64,000 bases of DNA from DATAGF01 sp963819845 (GTDB lineage: Bacteria; Actinomycetota; Thermoleophilia; Miltoncostaeales; Miltoncostaeaceae), in NCBI GenBank assembly GCA_963819845.1, contig CAWFXQ010000008.1, forward strand, positions 833,265 through 897,264. The letters are read 5' to 3'. This document shows, piece by piece, positions 1 to 8,149 of the stretch (position 1 is the first letter of the stretch; every line of letters starts with the position of its first letter). A model generated the notes under the pieces. It ran no database searches. It was not told where the DNA came from and saw nothing but the letters and a program-made list of their open reading frames with translations. Made by a program: the position numbers and the translations under genes.

Positions 1-11
1 CTTCGGCGAGG

Positions 12-84
12 TGGAGCATAGCGGATTCGAACCGCTGACCTCCTGGGTGCGATCCAGGCGCTCTCCCAGCTGAGCTAATGCCCC
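12..84 (-). tRNA. tRNA-Ala (CGC)
   Basis: The reverse strand folds as a 73-nt cloverleaf: acceptor GGGGCAT pairing with ATGCTCC plus discriminator A, a D arm TAGCTCAGCTGGGAGAGC, an anticodon stem CCTGG/CCAGG with loop ATCGCAC (anticodon CGC), and a T arm with GGTTCGAATCC. CCA is not encoded. Upstream on the same strand, at about 100-105, is a TACAGT box that could be its -10 element. Confidence 0.95.
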
Positions 85-171
85 CCGATTGCGGTGACAA
101 CTGTATCGCGCGTCCGAAACTCCGTCATCCCGGCCCCTGGACGGCGTGTCGCGGCGTTACTGTCACACGAG

Positions 172-982
172 GTGATCGACCTCCACGCTCATCTGCTGCC
201 GGCGATCGACGACGGGCCCGCGTCCCTGGCCGGGTCGGTCGACATGGCCCGGGCGGCCGTCGCGGCGGGCATCGGCACGGTCGTCTGCACGCCCCACATG
301 ATCGACCGCTACCCGACCGACCCCGGGCGCGTCCACTCCCAGCTCGAGCTCCTGCGCGAGGCGCTCGACATCGCCGACGTCCCGCTGACGATCCTTCCCG
401 GCGGCGAGATCGCCCTCCCCTACCTCGCCCGGCTGGACGACGACGATCTGCGCCTGGCCAGCCTCGCCGGCCGGGGGCGCTGGCTGCTGCTGGAGATGCC
501 CTTCCAGGGCTGGCCGCTGACCCTGCCGCAGCTCCTGGCCGACCTCGAGATCCGCGGCTACGGCGTCATCCTCGCCCACCCCGAGCGGGCCGAGTCGATC
601 CAGCGCGCGCCCGACCGCATCCGCGACCTCGTGGGCGCGGGGCGCCCTCGTGCAGCTCACCGCGGGCTCGTTCACCGGCGAGCACGGCCCCGCCGCGCGC
701 CGGGCGGCGCTGATGCTGCTGGCCGGCGGCGTCGCCCACTTCCTGGCCAGCGACGCCCACACTGCCGGCCCCTGGCGCCCGCCCGAGCTCGAGGAGGGCC
801 TCAAGGCGGCGGCCGACGGGATCGACGTCCACCCGCAGACCCTTCGCTGGATGGTCGAGGACGGCCCGGCCGCCGTCATCGAGGGGCGGCCGGTGCGGCC
901 GCCGCGGCTCACGCCGCGGCGAAGGCCCCGGGTGGGCGTGAGCCCGGCGCCCGCCGGGCCGCGGCGACCGACTCGAGGGTGA
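172..982 (+). CDS. CpsB/CapC-like PHP-family phosphatase (frameshifted)
   Basis: PHP-domain metal-dependent phosphatase of the CpsB/CapC/YwqE type, which dephosphorylates bacterial tyrosine kinases in polysaccharide export. Seen: the N-terminal metal motif DLHAHLLPAIDDG right after the start, CTPHM near residue 40, AHPERAE near 136 and SDAHTAG near 193, all in the order of the family. The length of about 255-270 residues also fits. The frame shifts once near 635-640, where a run of C/G probably hides an indel. I chose GTG 172, preceded by ACGAGG, because the family starts immediately before the DLHAH motif. The 3' end overlaps the convergent epimerase gene by about 70 bp, so the true stop may lie a little earlier. 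Confidence 0.8.
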
Positions 983-1869
983 GCCGGAGGCCCTCCTCGA
1001 GGGGCGTCTCCGCGCTCCAGCTCCACACCCGCGCGGCCATGGACGGGTCGAGGGCGCTGCGCTGCACCTCGCCCAGGCGCGCGGGCAGGAACTCCGGCTC
1101 GCCCTCGTAGCCGAGGCCCTCGATCAGGTCGAGGACGGTCACCTCGCGGCCGACGCCGACGTTGACCGTCAGGCCGGCGGGCCCGGCCTCGGCCGCGAGC
1201 AGCGCCCCCACGACGTCGCCCACGTAGACGTAGTCGCGCGTCTGGAGGCCGTCCCCGAACACCTTCGGGGCCCGGCCGTCGAGGATGCAGGCCGCAGAAG
1301 ATGGCGACGACCCCGGCCTCGCCGCGGTGGTCCTGGCGCGGGCCGTAGACGTTGGCCAGCCGCAGGGCGACGGCCTCGGTGCCGTAGAGGCGCCCGTAGA
1401 GGCCGAGGTACCCCTCGCCCGCGATCTTGCTCATGCCGTAGTGCGACAGCGGCCGCGGCTCGGCCGTCTCGGGGGTGGGGATCGTCAGCCCCGGGTCCTC
1501 GCCGTAGGCCGCGCCGCCGGTGGAGGTGAACACGACGCGGGCGCCCACCGCGCGGGCCGCCTCGAGCACGCTCAGGGTGCCGACGATGTTGACGTCGGCG
1601 TCGAAGCCCGGGTCCTCGAGGGCCTTGCGCACGTCGGCCTGGGCGGCGAGGTGGAAGATCGTCGCCGGCCGGGTCAGCTCGACCAGGGCCGCCAGGGCGG
1701 CGGTTCCGCGCACGTCGATCGCGTGGAGGTCGGCCTCGTCCGGCACGCGGATCGCCTGGCCGTTGGAGAGGTCGTCAACGACGTGGACGGCGCGCCCCTC
1801 GGCCACCAGCGCGTCTGCGAGGTTGGACCCGATGAAGCCCGCGCCGCCGGTGATGAGGGCGGTGGTCAC
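909..1869 (-). CDS. NAD-dependent epimerase/dehydratase (UDP-glucose 4-epimerase-like, frameshifted)
   Basis: Extended short-chain dehydrogenase acting on nucleotide sugars, GalE/RfbB-like. Seen: Rossmann motif GGAGFIG at residues 8-14, the acidic residues VVDD after strand 2, FHLAAQADV near 72-80, catalytic Thr in FTSTGG and YGMSK (Tyr144, Lys148). After one frameshift near 1290 come the C-terminal FGDGLQTRDYVYVGDVV substrate-site motif and the usual tail, giving about 320 residues. Start GTG 1869 follows AAAGG at about 8 nt. The gene is convergent with the CpsB-like phosphatase, which suggests a surface-polysaccharide setting. The exact sugar substrate cannot be read from the sequence. Confidence 0.88.
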
Positions 1870-1887
1870 GCTGATACCTTTCGGCCG

Positions 1888-2112
1888 ATGGACGACGACA
1901 CCCGAGGCTCGGAGCATGCCACGAGCGGGCCCGGGGGCAACGGCGGTCCGGGGGGCGACGGCCGGGGGGTGCACGCCCGCCTGGCCAGGGAGGCCGAGGT
2001 GCGCTGGGCGCCGCGCACCCCGTCCCGCGCGGCGCGCTGGGCCGGGTGGGTCCTGTGCGCCGCCCTGGCGGTGACCGTGGTGGTGGCGGCGGCGCGGGTC
2101 GGGCTCTGGTAG
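1888..2112 (+). CDS. small single-pass membrane protein, unknown function
   Basis: A 74-residue protein that I do not recognise. The N-terminal half is Gly-rich and polar (GPGGNGGPGGDG), followed by a basic stretch and one C-terminal hydrophobic helix (GWVLCAALAVTVVVAA) ending ARVGLW. It looks like a cytoplasmic tail with a C-terminal anchor. It is divergent from the epimerase and directly upstream of, and overlapping, tmk. No Shine-Dalgarno is visible. Instead a TACCTT box lies exactly 7 nt before the ATG, the arrangement of a leaderless actinobacterial promoter, which would also drive tmk-holB. Confidence 0.6.
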   Translation: MDDDTRGSEHATSGPGGNGGPGGDGRGVHARLAREAEVRWAPRTPSRAARWAGWVLCAALAVTVVVAAARVGLW

Positions 2113-2720
2113 CGGCCCGCTTCATCGCGCTGGAGGGGGTCAACGGCAGCGGCAAGACCACGCAGGCCGGCCTGCTGGCCGACGCCCTCGAGGGGCGCGG
2201 CCTGCGGGTGACGCGCACGCGCGAGCCGGGCGGGACGCTGCTGGGCGAGCGCGTGCGCAAGGTGGTGCTCTCGGGCGAGCCGGGCCAGCTGACGCTGGTG
2301 GCCGAGGCCCACCTCTTCGCCGCCGCGCGCGCCGAGCTGGTGGAGCGGGTGGTGCGCCCCTCGCTCGCCGCCGGGCGCTGGGTGGTGAGCGACCGCTTCG
2401 TCGACTCCTCGCTCGCCTACCAGGGCTCCGCGCGCGGGCTGGGCGTCAACTGCGTGCTCGACATCAACCGCACCGCCGTGGACGGCTGCCTGCCCGACCT
2501 GGCGCTCGTCATCGACACGCCCGTCGGCGCCGCGGCGTGGCGGCGGTCCGCTGCCCACGACCGCATCGAGGCCGAGGGTGCGGGCTTCCAGGGCCGGGTG
2601 GCCGCCGGCTACCGCGAGCTGGCCGAGCGCTTCCCCGAGCGGGTGCGGCTGGTCGCGGGCGACGGCTCGGTGGACGAGGTGCACGCCCGCGTGATGGCCG
2701 CCATCGGGCCGATGATGTGA
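2046..2720 (+). CDS. tmk: thymidylate kinase
   Basis: Phosphorylates dTMP to dTDP with ATP. Seen: FIALEGVNGSGKTTQ P-loop, TREPGGT, the DRFVDSSLAYQG motif (usually DRY in the family) and a C-terminal half of typical length ending AAIGPMM. The start is uncertain: the conserved domain begins at about 2112, and the only in-frame GTG codons (2046, 2055) lie inside the small membrane-protein gene; a CTG at 2106 is also possible. The next gene, holB, starts at a GTGA overlap with the tmk stop, the usual tmk-holB pairing that couples dTTP supply with the clamp loader. Confidence 0.93.
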   Translation: MGPVRRPGGDRGGGGGAGRALVAARFIALEGVNGSGKTTQAGLLADALEGRGLRVTRTREPGGTLLGERVRKVVLSGEPGQLTLVAEAHLFAAARAELVERVVRPSLAAGRWVVSDRFVDSSLAYQGSARGLGVNCVLDINRTAVDGCLPDLALVIDTPVGAAAWRRSAAHDRIEAEGAGFQGRVAAGYRELAERFPERVRLVAGDGSVDEVHARVMAAIGPMM

Positions 2721-3763
2721 TCGAGGTCCCCGGCCAGCCGCTCGCGGAGCGGATCCTGCGCGCCGCCGTCGCGGGCCCGGGGCCGGCCCAGCAGCTCCTG
2801 CTGTTCGGCCCGCCCGGCACGGGCAAGCGCCGGGCCGCCCTCGACGTCGCCTGGGCGCTGATGGACCCCGAAGGCGCCCACCGCCGCACCGGCGAGGCCC
2901 TCGACCTGACGGTGGTCGAGGCGGCCGGCCAGCAGATCCTGCTCCGCGACCTCGAGGCCGCGATCGCCGAGATCGCCAGCCGGCCGACGGTGATGGCGCG
3001 GCGGGTGATGATCGTGCAGGGCGCGGAGCGGCTGCGCGAGCAGGAGGGCGCTCCCCGGCTCCTGAAGACCCTGGAGGAGCCGCCGCCGCTGTCGCATGTG
3101 GTGCTGGTGAGCGACAGCCCGGCCGACCTGCTCGACACGATCCGCTCGCGCTGCCTGCCGGTGCCCTTCCGGGCGGCGAGCCGGCGGGCGGCCGCCGACG
3201 CCGGCGAGCCCTTCGACCGGGCGATGCGCGCCATCGGGGTGGAGCTGGCGCTGGCCGCGCTGGAGGGAGGGACGGCCTCGCCGGGGCGCCTGGTGCGCGA
3301 GCTGCAGGGGCGCATGGAGGGCGCCGCCGCGGAGGACGAGAGCGACGAGCTGAGGGCGTTGCGCGCCGAGGCCGCGACCCTCGACGGCAAGCGGGGCGGG
3401 CGCACGGCCGCCAAGCGGGCGGAGGACCAGGAGAAGCGCGAGCGCCGGCGCAAGGTCACCGACGGGTGGACGCTGGTGCTCGACTCGGCGGCCGCGACCG
3501 CCGGAGACGCTCTGGCCGTCGCCGTCGGCGCGGAGGGGGCGGTGCGCCACCCCGAGCGCCTCGACGAGCTGCGCGCGGCCGGGCGGCCGGAGCGGCGCGA
3601 GTTCCTCGAGCGCGCCGTGGCCGAGATGCAGCTCACCCGCTCCGAGCTGGTCCTCAACCCGAGCGCCGACCTGGCCGCCGAGGCCCTGCTCGTGCGCCTC
3701 GAGGCCGCCCGCCACGGCCAGGCGCCGGCCCGGCTGGTCGGGCACGGGCGACTGCCGTTCTGA
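2717..3763 (+). CDS. holB: DNA polymerase III delta' subunit
   Basis: Clamp-loader subunit of the replisome. Seen: AAA+ P-loop GPPGTGKRRAALD near residue 31, with Arg instead of Thr/Ser after the Lys, so ATP hydrolysis may be impaired, as is known for delta' in some bacteria. Further motifs are the LLKTLEEPP sensor region and SRCLPVPF near residue 135. A Lys/Arg/Glu-rich linker lies around residues 210-240, and the C-terminal domain is helical, to 348 residues. The start GTG 2717 overlaps the tmk stop by 4 nt, indicating translational coupling. The zinc-binding Cys cluster of classical DnaX/delta' is not evident. Confidence 0.88.
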   Translation: MIEVPGQPLAERILRAAVAGPGPAQQLLLFGPPGTGKRRAALDVAWALMDPEGAHRRTGEALDLTVVEAAGQQILLRDLEAAIAEIASRPTVMARRVMIVQGAERLREQEGAPRLLKTLEEPPPLSHVVLVSDSPADLLDTIRSRCLPVPFRAASRRAAADAGEPFDRAMRAIGVELALAALEGGTASPGRLVRELQGRMEGAAAEDESDELRALRAEAATLDGKRGGRTAAKRAEDQEKRERRRKVTDGWTLVLDSAAATAGDALAVAVGAEGAVRHPERLDELRAAGRPERREFLERAVAEMQLTRSELVLNPSADLAAEALLVRLEAARHGQAPARLVGHGRLPF

Positions 3764-3843
3764 GTTTGTAAAGAGGCTCAACCGGAGGCCTCCCGGGCGC
3801 CGTACCTCCCGCGACCGATGCCCACCCATCACAGGAGGTGCCC

Positions 3844-4479
3844 ATGAGGTCCCACCGGCCCGTGTGGCTGGCGGTGCTCGCCGCCGCTCTCGTCGCGGCG
3901 CTGGCGCTCGCCCTCGTCCCGGGCGCGCAGGCCACCGACAAGGACGCGAAGGCGGCCGGCACCGACACCCTGCTCTATCGCGGCGCCACCACCGTGGCGC
4001 TCGACCCGGCCGCCGCCCGCGCCCTCGAGTCGCTCGGCGTCACGGTGTCCCCGGTCCGTCCCGCCTACGCCGGCAAGTCGGGGATCAGCTTCCCGATCAC
4101 GCTCGGCCTGGTGAGCTCGGACACCCTCGAGGGCCAGATCCGCCACGCCGGCGGCCTGAAGCTCTCGGCGGGCGACACCAAGGTCTACCTGACCCGGTAC
4201 TTCATCGACATCGACGAGGAGCCCTCGCTGAGCGGCATCGTCGGCGTCGGCCAGAAGAGCGGCGACCGCGCCGAGCTCTTCACCCTCGACCTGGCGAACC
4301 TCAAGGTCGAGCCGGGCACGAACTCGATCAAGCTCTCGGGCATCACGCTCAAGCTGACCGCCGGGGCCGCCGCGGCCCTGAACGGCGCCTTCGGCGTGAC
4401 GGCCTTCACCGAGGGCCTGGTCATCGGCACCGCCACCGTCCACGCGAGGACCCTCGCGGTCCCGAGCTGGGGCTGGTAG
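3844..4479 (+). CDS. secreted beta-rich protein, unknown function
   Basis: A 211-residue exported protein. A signal peptide is clear: basic MRSHRP, a hydrophobic core rich in Leu/Ala, and a cleavage-like site PGAQA/TDKD near residue 28. The mature part alternates short hydrophobic strands (ISFPITLGLV, TKVYLTRYFIDID, SIKLSGITLKLT), suggesting a beta-sandwich. It has some likeness to HtaA-type secreted domains of actinobacteria, but I cannot confirm this. Start ATG 3844 has a strong GGAGGTG site 6 nt upstream. The gene stands alone, ending in a hairpin just before tRNA-Thr. Confidence 0.8.
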   Translation: MRSHRPVWLAVLAAALVAALALALVPGAQATDKDAKAAGTDTLLYRGATTVALDPAAARALESLGVTVSPVRPAYAGKSGISFPITLGLVSSDTLEGQIRHAGGLKLSAGDTKVYLTRYFIDIDEEPSLSGIVGVGQKSGDRAELFTLDLANLKVEPGTNSIKLSGITLKLTAGAAAALNGAFGVTAFTEGLVIGTATVHARTLAVPSWGW

Positions 4480-4494
4480 CAGCACCGCGGTGAC

Positions 4495-4522
4495 GCCGGG
4501 CCCGGGGCTCCCCGGGTCCGGC
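4495..4522 (+). terminator. terminator-like hairpin after the secreted protein
   Basis: A 13-bp GC stem (GCCGGGCCCGGGG against CCCCGGGTCCGGC, one G-U pair) closed by a 2-nt CT loop, 16 nt after the stop codon. There is no U tract, as is common in high-GC actinobacteria. It separates the secreted-protein gene from tRNA-Thr. Confidence 0.55.
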
Positions 4523-4575
4523 GCCCACGGATGGGACGCTAAACTGCGCGGCTCGCGGCCCCCCCGGGGGCCCGG

Positions 4576-4648
4576 GCCGACGTAGCTCAGCTGGCAGAGC
4601 ACTTCACTCGTAATGAAGGGGTCCCCGGTTCGAGTCCGGGCGTCGGCT
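4576..4648 (+). tRNA. tRNA-Thr (CGT), integration target
   Basis: Complete cloverleaf: acceptor GCCGACG/CGTCGGC with discriminator T, D arm GCTCAGCTGGCAGAGC, anticodon stem CTTCA/TGAAG with loop CTCGTAA (anticodon CGT), T arm CCCGG-TTCGAGT-CCGGG. CCA is not encoded. TAAACT at 4540-4545 is a plausible -10. Its 3' half, from the anticodon loop to the end, recurs at 14124, 14999 and 24755, so this gene is the reconstituted left end of an integration hot spot. Confidence 0.95.
4607..4648 (+). repeat. att core copy 1 (3' half of tRNA-Thr)
   Basis: The 42 bp from the anticodon loop to the tRNA 3' end are the sequence shared by all four copies. Similarity with copy 4 continues into the flank (CTGGG, one mismatch, TCTCGG), so the original core probably extended about 14 bp past the tRNA. 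Confidence 0.85.
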
Positions 4649-5224
4649 CTGGGATCTCGGAGCGTCCTGGGCCCATTGGCCACACAGATGGCCCACGAAC
4701 GTCAGGTTCGACGGTCCTGACCACGTCTGTGAGAAGGCGGGAGGCGGAGCGAGGGGGCCATTTCCTCTCCAGCCGGGCCGCCATTAACCGTCCATGCATG
4801 TTCCCGAGGTCCACTCGTGGCTCCCGCAGTGCCGGCCAGACATACCGCGACCTGGCTCAACCTGCCATTCCTCGCAAGGTCAGCGGCCAGCATTCTTGAG
4901 CAGACCCTCTCGCGCTTGCCGGAGACCTCTCCGACCAGGGTCGCGTTCGAGGCGGGCGATCGGAACGCGGATGTCATCTACGAGAGCGTCGTCGATCTGT
5001 GGGAAGCGGGCGTCGGAGACCTTCTGACCGGCAGCGTTCGTGCCGGCGGGTTGAGGCGGGCCAGGGAGGGGGATCAGTCCCCTCGCCCTCAATGGGGAGA
5101 AACCCTCCCACTTCCGCTTCCTCCACCACCCTTCTCCTGCTCCCTCAACTCCCCCGACCCAGCTGCACACCTTTCGGGTTCGCATCGAGCGGGGCGACGG
5201 CGGGCTCGCGCCAAAGCTTATTCC
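4649..5224. other. no confident gene: left end of island A
   Basis: Mixed-composition DNA with no convincing ORF. A short frame at 4817-5060 (about 80 residues, containing GDRNADVIYESVVDLWEAG) has a protein-like stretch but no start signal or recognisable family, and may be a remnant. The candidate integrase arm site lies at 4677-4697. Confidence 0.5.
4677..4697 (+). repeat. candidate integrase arm site, left end of island A
   Basis: A 21-bp sequence built from two TGGCC(C)AC half-repeats. It matches the sequence at 13994-14014, just inside the other end of island A, at 19 of 21 positions and in the same orientation. Paired short repeats just inside both att sites are typical of tyrosine-recombinase arm sites. 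Confidence 0.5.
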
Positions 5225-6061
5225 CTACACCCCGTGGGCCCGTCGGTCAGCCTGATACATCGCCTCATCTATCTCCGGTAGGTCGGTGTTCCGGCCTTCG
5301 ACCACCGCAGTGATGTGCTTCAGCGCACGGTAGGTGAGCACATCATCGGAGAAGAGTCCGATGGACTTCTCGGTCAGCCAACGCTTCATGATCGCGCTAC
5401 CGACCGGATCGCCGAGCCGCCGCACGATCCCGGTGAGGAAGCCGTACGCCTCGTTGAGGAATGGCTCGTCGATCCGCACTGAGCGCTCACTGAGGGCGGG
5501 CGCTCGCATTCGGTAGGCGTCATGGTTCGTCACGAAGCCGGCGTTGTGGGCAACCGAATGCCGGAGAATCCACAGCCGCTCAAGCGTGTCGGCCTCGGCG
5601 TTCGACAGCGGGGAGGCTGCAAAGAAGTCGCTGTACCGCCCCTGGAGATTCGCCGTGTCGTGCCATCCCTGCGTCGGGTGGATGAGAATCGCACCGATGC
5701 TCGCAGTCGCCTCCCGTTGAGCGAGGAGCCGGGACTTCTCGACCACGATCCACTTTGCGTCCTCCACCTTGTCGTCGAAAAGATCCGTGGCGTCGATTAC
5801 TTGCGCAAAGAAGTCCTTGATACACCACTCGAACGCGGCCATCATCTGGCCGAGGGTCGCGCTTTGAATTCGATGCCGGTGCTTCGCGGCGACTGCGCTG
5901 TAGCCGCCGGCCAGCCGGTCGTCGGTGAAGTAGGTAGCCGCGAGCACCTGACTCCACGAGCGGCTGAAGAAGAACGAAGGCGGGCTCGCGGTCCGCTTCG
6001 ACTCTTCGCGAGCGATGTCGGCTGCGTCCGAACTGTAGGACGCTGGGATCGGGAAGGGCAC
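5225..6061 (-). CDS. HEPN-like protein, putative defence RNase
   Basis: A 278-residue, mostly helical protein. Seen: RHSVAHNAG near residue 170, which has the R-x4-H motif of HEPN domains, preceded by a helix LSNAEADTLERLWIL as in that fold. The N-terminal half also carries long amphipathic helices (MMAAFEWCIKDFFAQVID). HEPN proteins are known as metal-independent RNases of toxin-antitoxin and abortive-infection systems, and their location in a defence island supports that role. No partner nucleotidyltransferase or antitoxin gene adjoins it. Start GTG 6061 has no clear ribosome site. Base composition is less GC-biased than the flanking chromosome, consistent with transfer. Confidence 0.6.
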   Translation of the reverse strand: MPFPIPASYSSDAADIAREESKRTASPPSFFFSRSWSQVLAATYFTDDRLAGGYSAVAAKHRHRIQSATLGQMMAAFEWCIKDFFAQVIDATDLFDDKVEDAKWIVVEKSRLLAQREATASIGAILIHPTQGWHDTANLQGRYSDFFAASPLSNAEADTLERLWILRHSVAHNAGFVTNHDAYRMRAPALSERSVRIDEPFLNEAYGFLTGIVRRLGDPVGSAIMKRWLTEKSIGLFSDDVLTYRALKHITAVVEGRNTDLPEIDEAMYQADRRAHGV

Positions 6062-6944
6062 GCCTCAGAGTTCGCCCTATCCGGGCAGCTCCCTTGCGCC
6101 TGACACCACGAGCCCCGCTTGCTGGACCGGCTTCGGAGGCGCGTACCACAACATGCGGCGCCTCCCATTGCGAGCCGCTGCGGGAGGGGACCCGGACGCG
6201 AAGGCTGGCGGGCGCGAAGGCGGGCGGCCTCTCGCGGAGGAGAGCTGGTGCCGGGGCGTGAGGAACCCTCTCGGTAGCGGCTCTGCCAAGCGACGCGGGT
6301 CGGGCACTGGATCACGAACCGAAAGTGTGACCCCTGCTCACGGCTGGGACGCCGCCGGTAGAGCTCCAGGTTGAGCCCCGAGGAACGGCAGCCGGAGCCT
6401 GCGGCCGCTCCCATGGCGAGGGCGTCGATGACCCTGCGGCCAGGCGGCGTGGGGAGTCGGAAGCGCGCGGGCCGGCCCCGGCCGTCTCTGAGGTCTCGGT
6501 GCGTGGTCGGCGCCATTGGCCACCAGTGTCCACGAACAGATGCTTCTTCCACTCGGCCACGCGGGTGGCTGACGGGCTGGAAGCCAGCCGATCAAGGAGA
6601 CGTCTACGTCGGGCCCCTTGGAGGATGAACCTGCCGCGAGCTCCTCCCATGCCGAGCTTGGCCGAGCCCGACCGGCCCGTTGACGAACGCACGCACCTCG
6701 CCGAAAGTTCCCCGATGACGCGGATTGGTGGAAGCGATGCGGCTCGCCCAGCCTTTGCTCGCCGTGAAGCTGGAGATCGCCAGCGAGGCAGGACCAACCG
6801 AGGGCGTCGCTGCGCTCGTCACTGCTCGACAATCACTGGGGCCGCCGTCCCGACGTTCCACTGCGAGCAAGACATCCTCGGGGCCTCCCAAGATCTGGCG
6901 CACTGGAGCCCCTTCAACTCGGGGCTTGTTCCGGAGCGCCCGAG
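6062..6944. other. no confident gene: decayed DNA in island A
   Basis: About 880 bp with overlapping short frames on both strands, none with protein-like composition over its length. A few short stretches on the minus strand (VAEWKKHLFVDTGGQW near 6530) look like pieces of a real protein, perhaps a decayed mobile-element gene, but no family can be assigned. Confidence 0.4.
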
Positions 6945-7706
6945 GTGAGCTCCGTCGAGCATGTCAACCAGGTTCCAAGGGTGGGCATGTTCGCCACGGT
7001 CCGGAACCGTCGCGGGATCGTCTCCGCGGTCGAGCCGTTCGACGGCCAGGACGGGCGGCTGCATCTCGTCCAGCTCGAGTACAAGGACGACCAGCTTCCG
7101 GTCGAGGAGCAGCTCCTCTGGGAGCTCGAGCCGCGGAAGGCTGCTGCTCGAGCCGACGGCTCTTCCGGACTTCGCGACGATCCGACGCCGATGCCGACGG
7201 AGGACTTCGAAGCGCTGCTTCGCGCGTCGCGCTGGACCGCGGCCGCGCCCTTCCTCGACCCCGACGGCGAAGGGCCACTCGATCGCCTCCCTATCTCGAG
7301 CCCCTTCCACGGCGCCGTCCAGATCGAAGACTTCCAGCTCGTCCCGCTGCTCAAGGCACTGCAGATGCCGAGGGTCAATCTGCTCATCGCCGACGACGTC
7401 GGCCTCGGCAAGACGATCGAGGCGGGCATGATCCTGAGCGAGCTCCTGCTCCGCCGCCGGATCCAGCGCGTGCTGATCCTCACGCCTGCCTCGCTGCGGC
7501 TGCAGTGGCGCGACGAGATGTGGGAGAAGTTCGCTCTGCCGTTCGACCTCGTCGACCTGGACGCGACTCACGAGCTCCGCAAGCGGCTCGGAATGGACGC
7601 CAACCCGTGGCGCTCGTTCAGTCGCATCATCGCGTCGTACCACTACCTGCGCTGGCGTCGGCAGGTAGATGCGCTGGGCAGCCTGTGTTCGGACTCGCCC
7701 GGATGA
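6945..7706 (+). pseudogene. truncated DISARM DrmD-like SNF2 helicase (N-terminal part)
   Basis: The N-terminal 245 residues of a large SNF2-family helicase resembling DrmD of class 1 DISARM. Seen: an N-terminal module beginning PRVGMFATVRNRRGIVSAV, then the ATP-binding region FQLVPLLKAL with Walker A DDVGLGKTIEAGM near residue 150 and motif Ia ILTPASLRLQWRDEM. The sequence loses similarity after IIASYHYLRWRRQ and hits a stop. The DEAH box and all later helicase motifs are missing, against about 1,000 residues for the family. No other DISARM gene lies beside it; DISARM-like helicase and methylase pieces occur at 60.6-63.7 kb. Confidence 0.65.
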
Positions 7707-7745
7707 AAATCGTGGGTGAGACCACTCGCTTCTAGGCCACGGAGG

Positions 7746-7910
7746 CTACGCCGGCGAGTCGGCAGGGCGAGCCCAGTCGTCCAGCTCGTACTGGTTGGGC
7801 AAGGCGCGCATGCGCGACAGGTTGAGTATCGAAGGGCGGCCATCCTGCGTTCGACCTCGGTCATCGCATCGGCGACGGCTCGAGTGGCTGGTGGATCGCC
7901 GTAGAGGCCC
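7746..7910 (-). pseudogene. orphan C-terminal protein fragment
   Basis: On the minus strand two frames join across one indel near 7832 into a protein-like tail: PATRAVADAMTEVERRMAA followed by LNLSRMRALPNQYELDDWA and a TAG at 7746-7748. The composition looks genuinely coding, yet no start or upstream domain exists here. It is antisense to, and directly downstream of, the broken helicase. I do not recognise the family. Confidence 0.3.
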
Positions 7911-8149
7911 AGCGGCCCTCGATCGCCTCGGGGGCGCACTGTCTCGCGAGGAGGCCCTTCTGGTTCCGGCCCGTCCCTGTCCGGACCGCGGGGCCTACGG
8001 CGGCGCGGCTGAGCGAAGTCCGCACCGGTGACGTGCCGAACGACTTGACCGAAGAGGTGGTCGGGGACTGCAGCGCCTGAACCTGGATCGTCGTCTGGAG
8101 CTGCTCCCCTGGCTGCTTCCCCGAGGCTGCGGGTAAGATCGACGGCAGA

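Noticed and set aside
163..1974. 603-codon minus-strand ORF read as one epimerase
   Set aside because: Only residues from GTG 1869 to about 1290 are real in this frame. The remainder is shadow, and the true C-terminus lies in the 909-1262 frame.
3829..4814. ORFs on the minus strand across tRNA-Thr containing TRTGDPFITSEVL-like or PTPGLEPGTPSLRV-like peptides
   Set aside because: These are the well-known spurious translations of tRNA-Thr antisense. The same applies to frames across att copies 2-4 (SNRGPLHYE, TRTPDPLHYES and SNPGPLHYES peptides); they helped locate the copies.
6062..6944. Insertion-sequence transposase
   Set aside because: Some short peptides look coding, but no DDE residues, terminal inverted repeats or target duplications could be identified.
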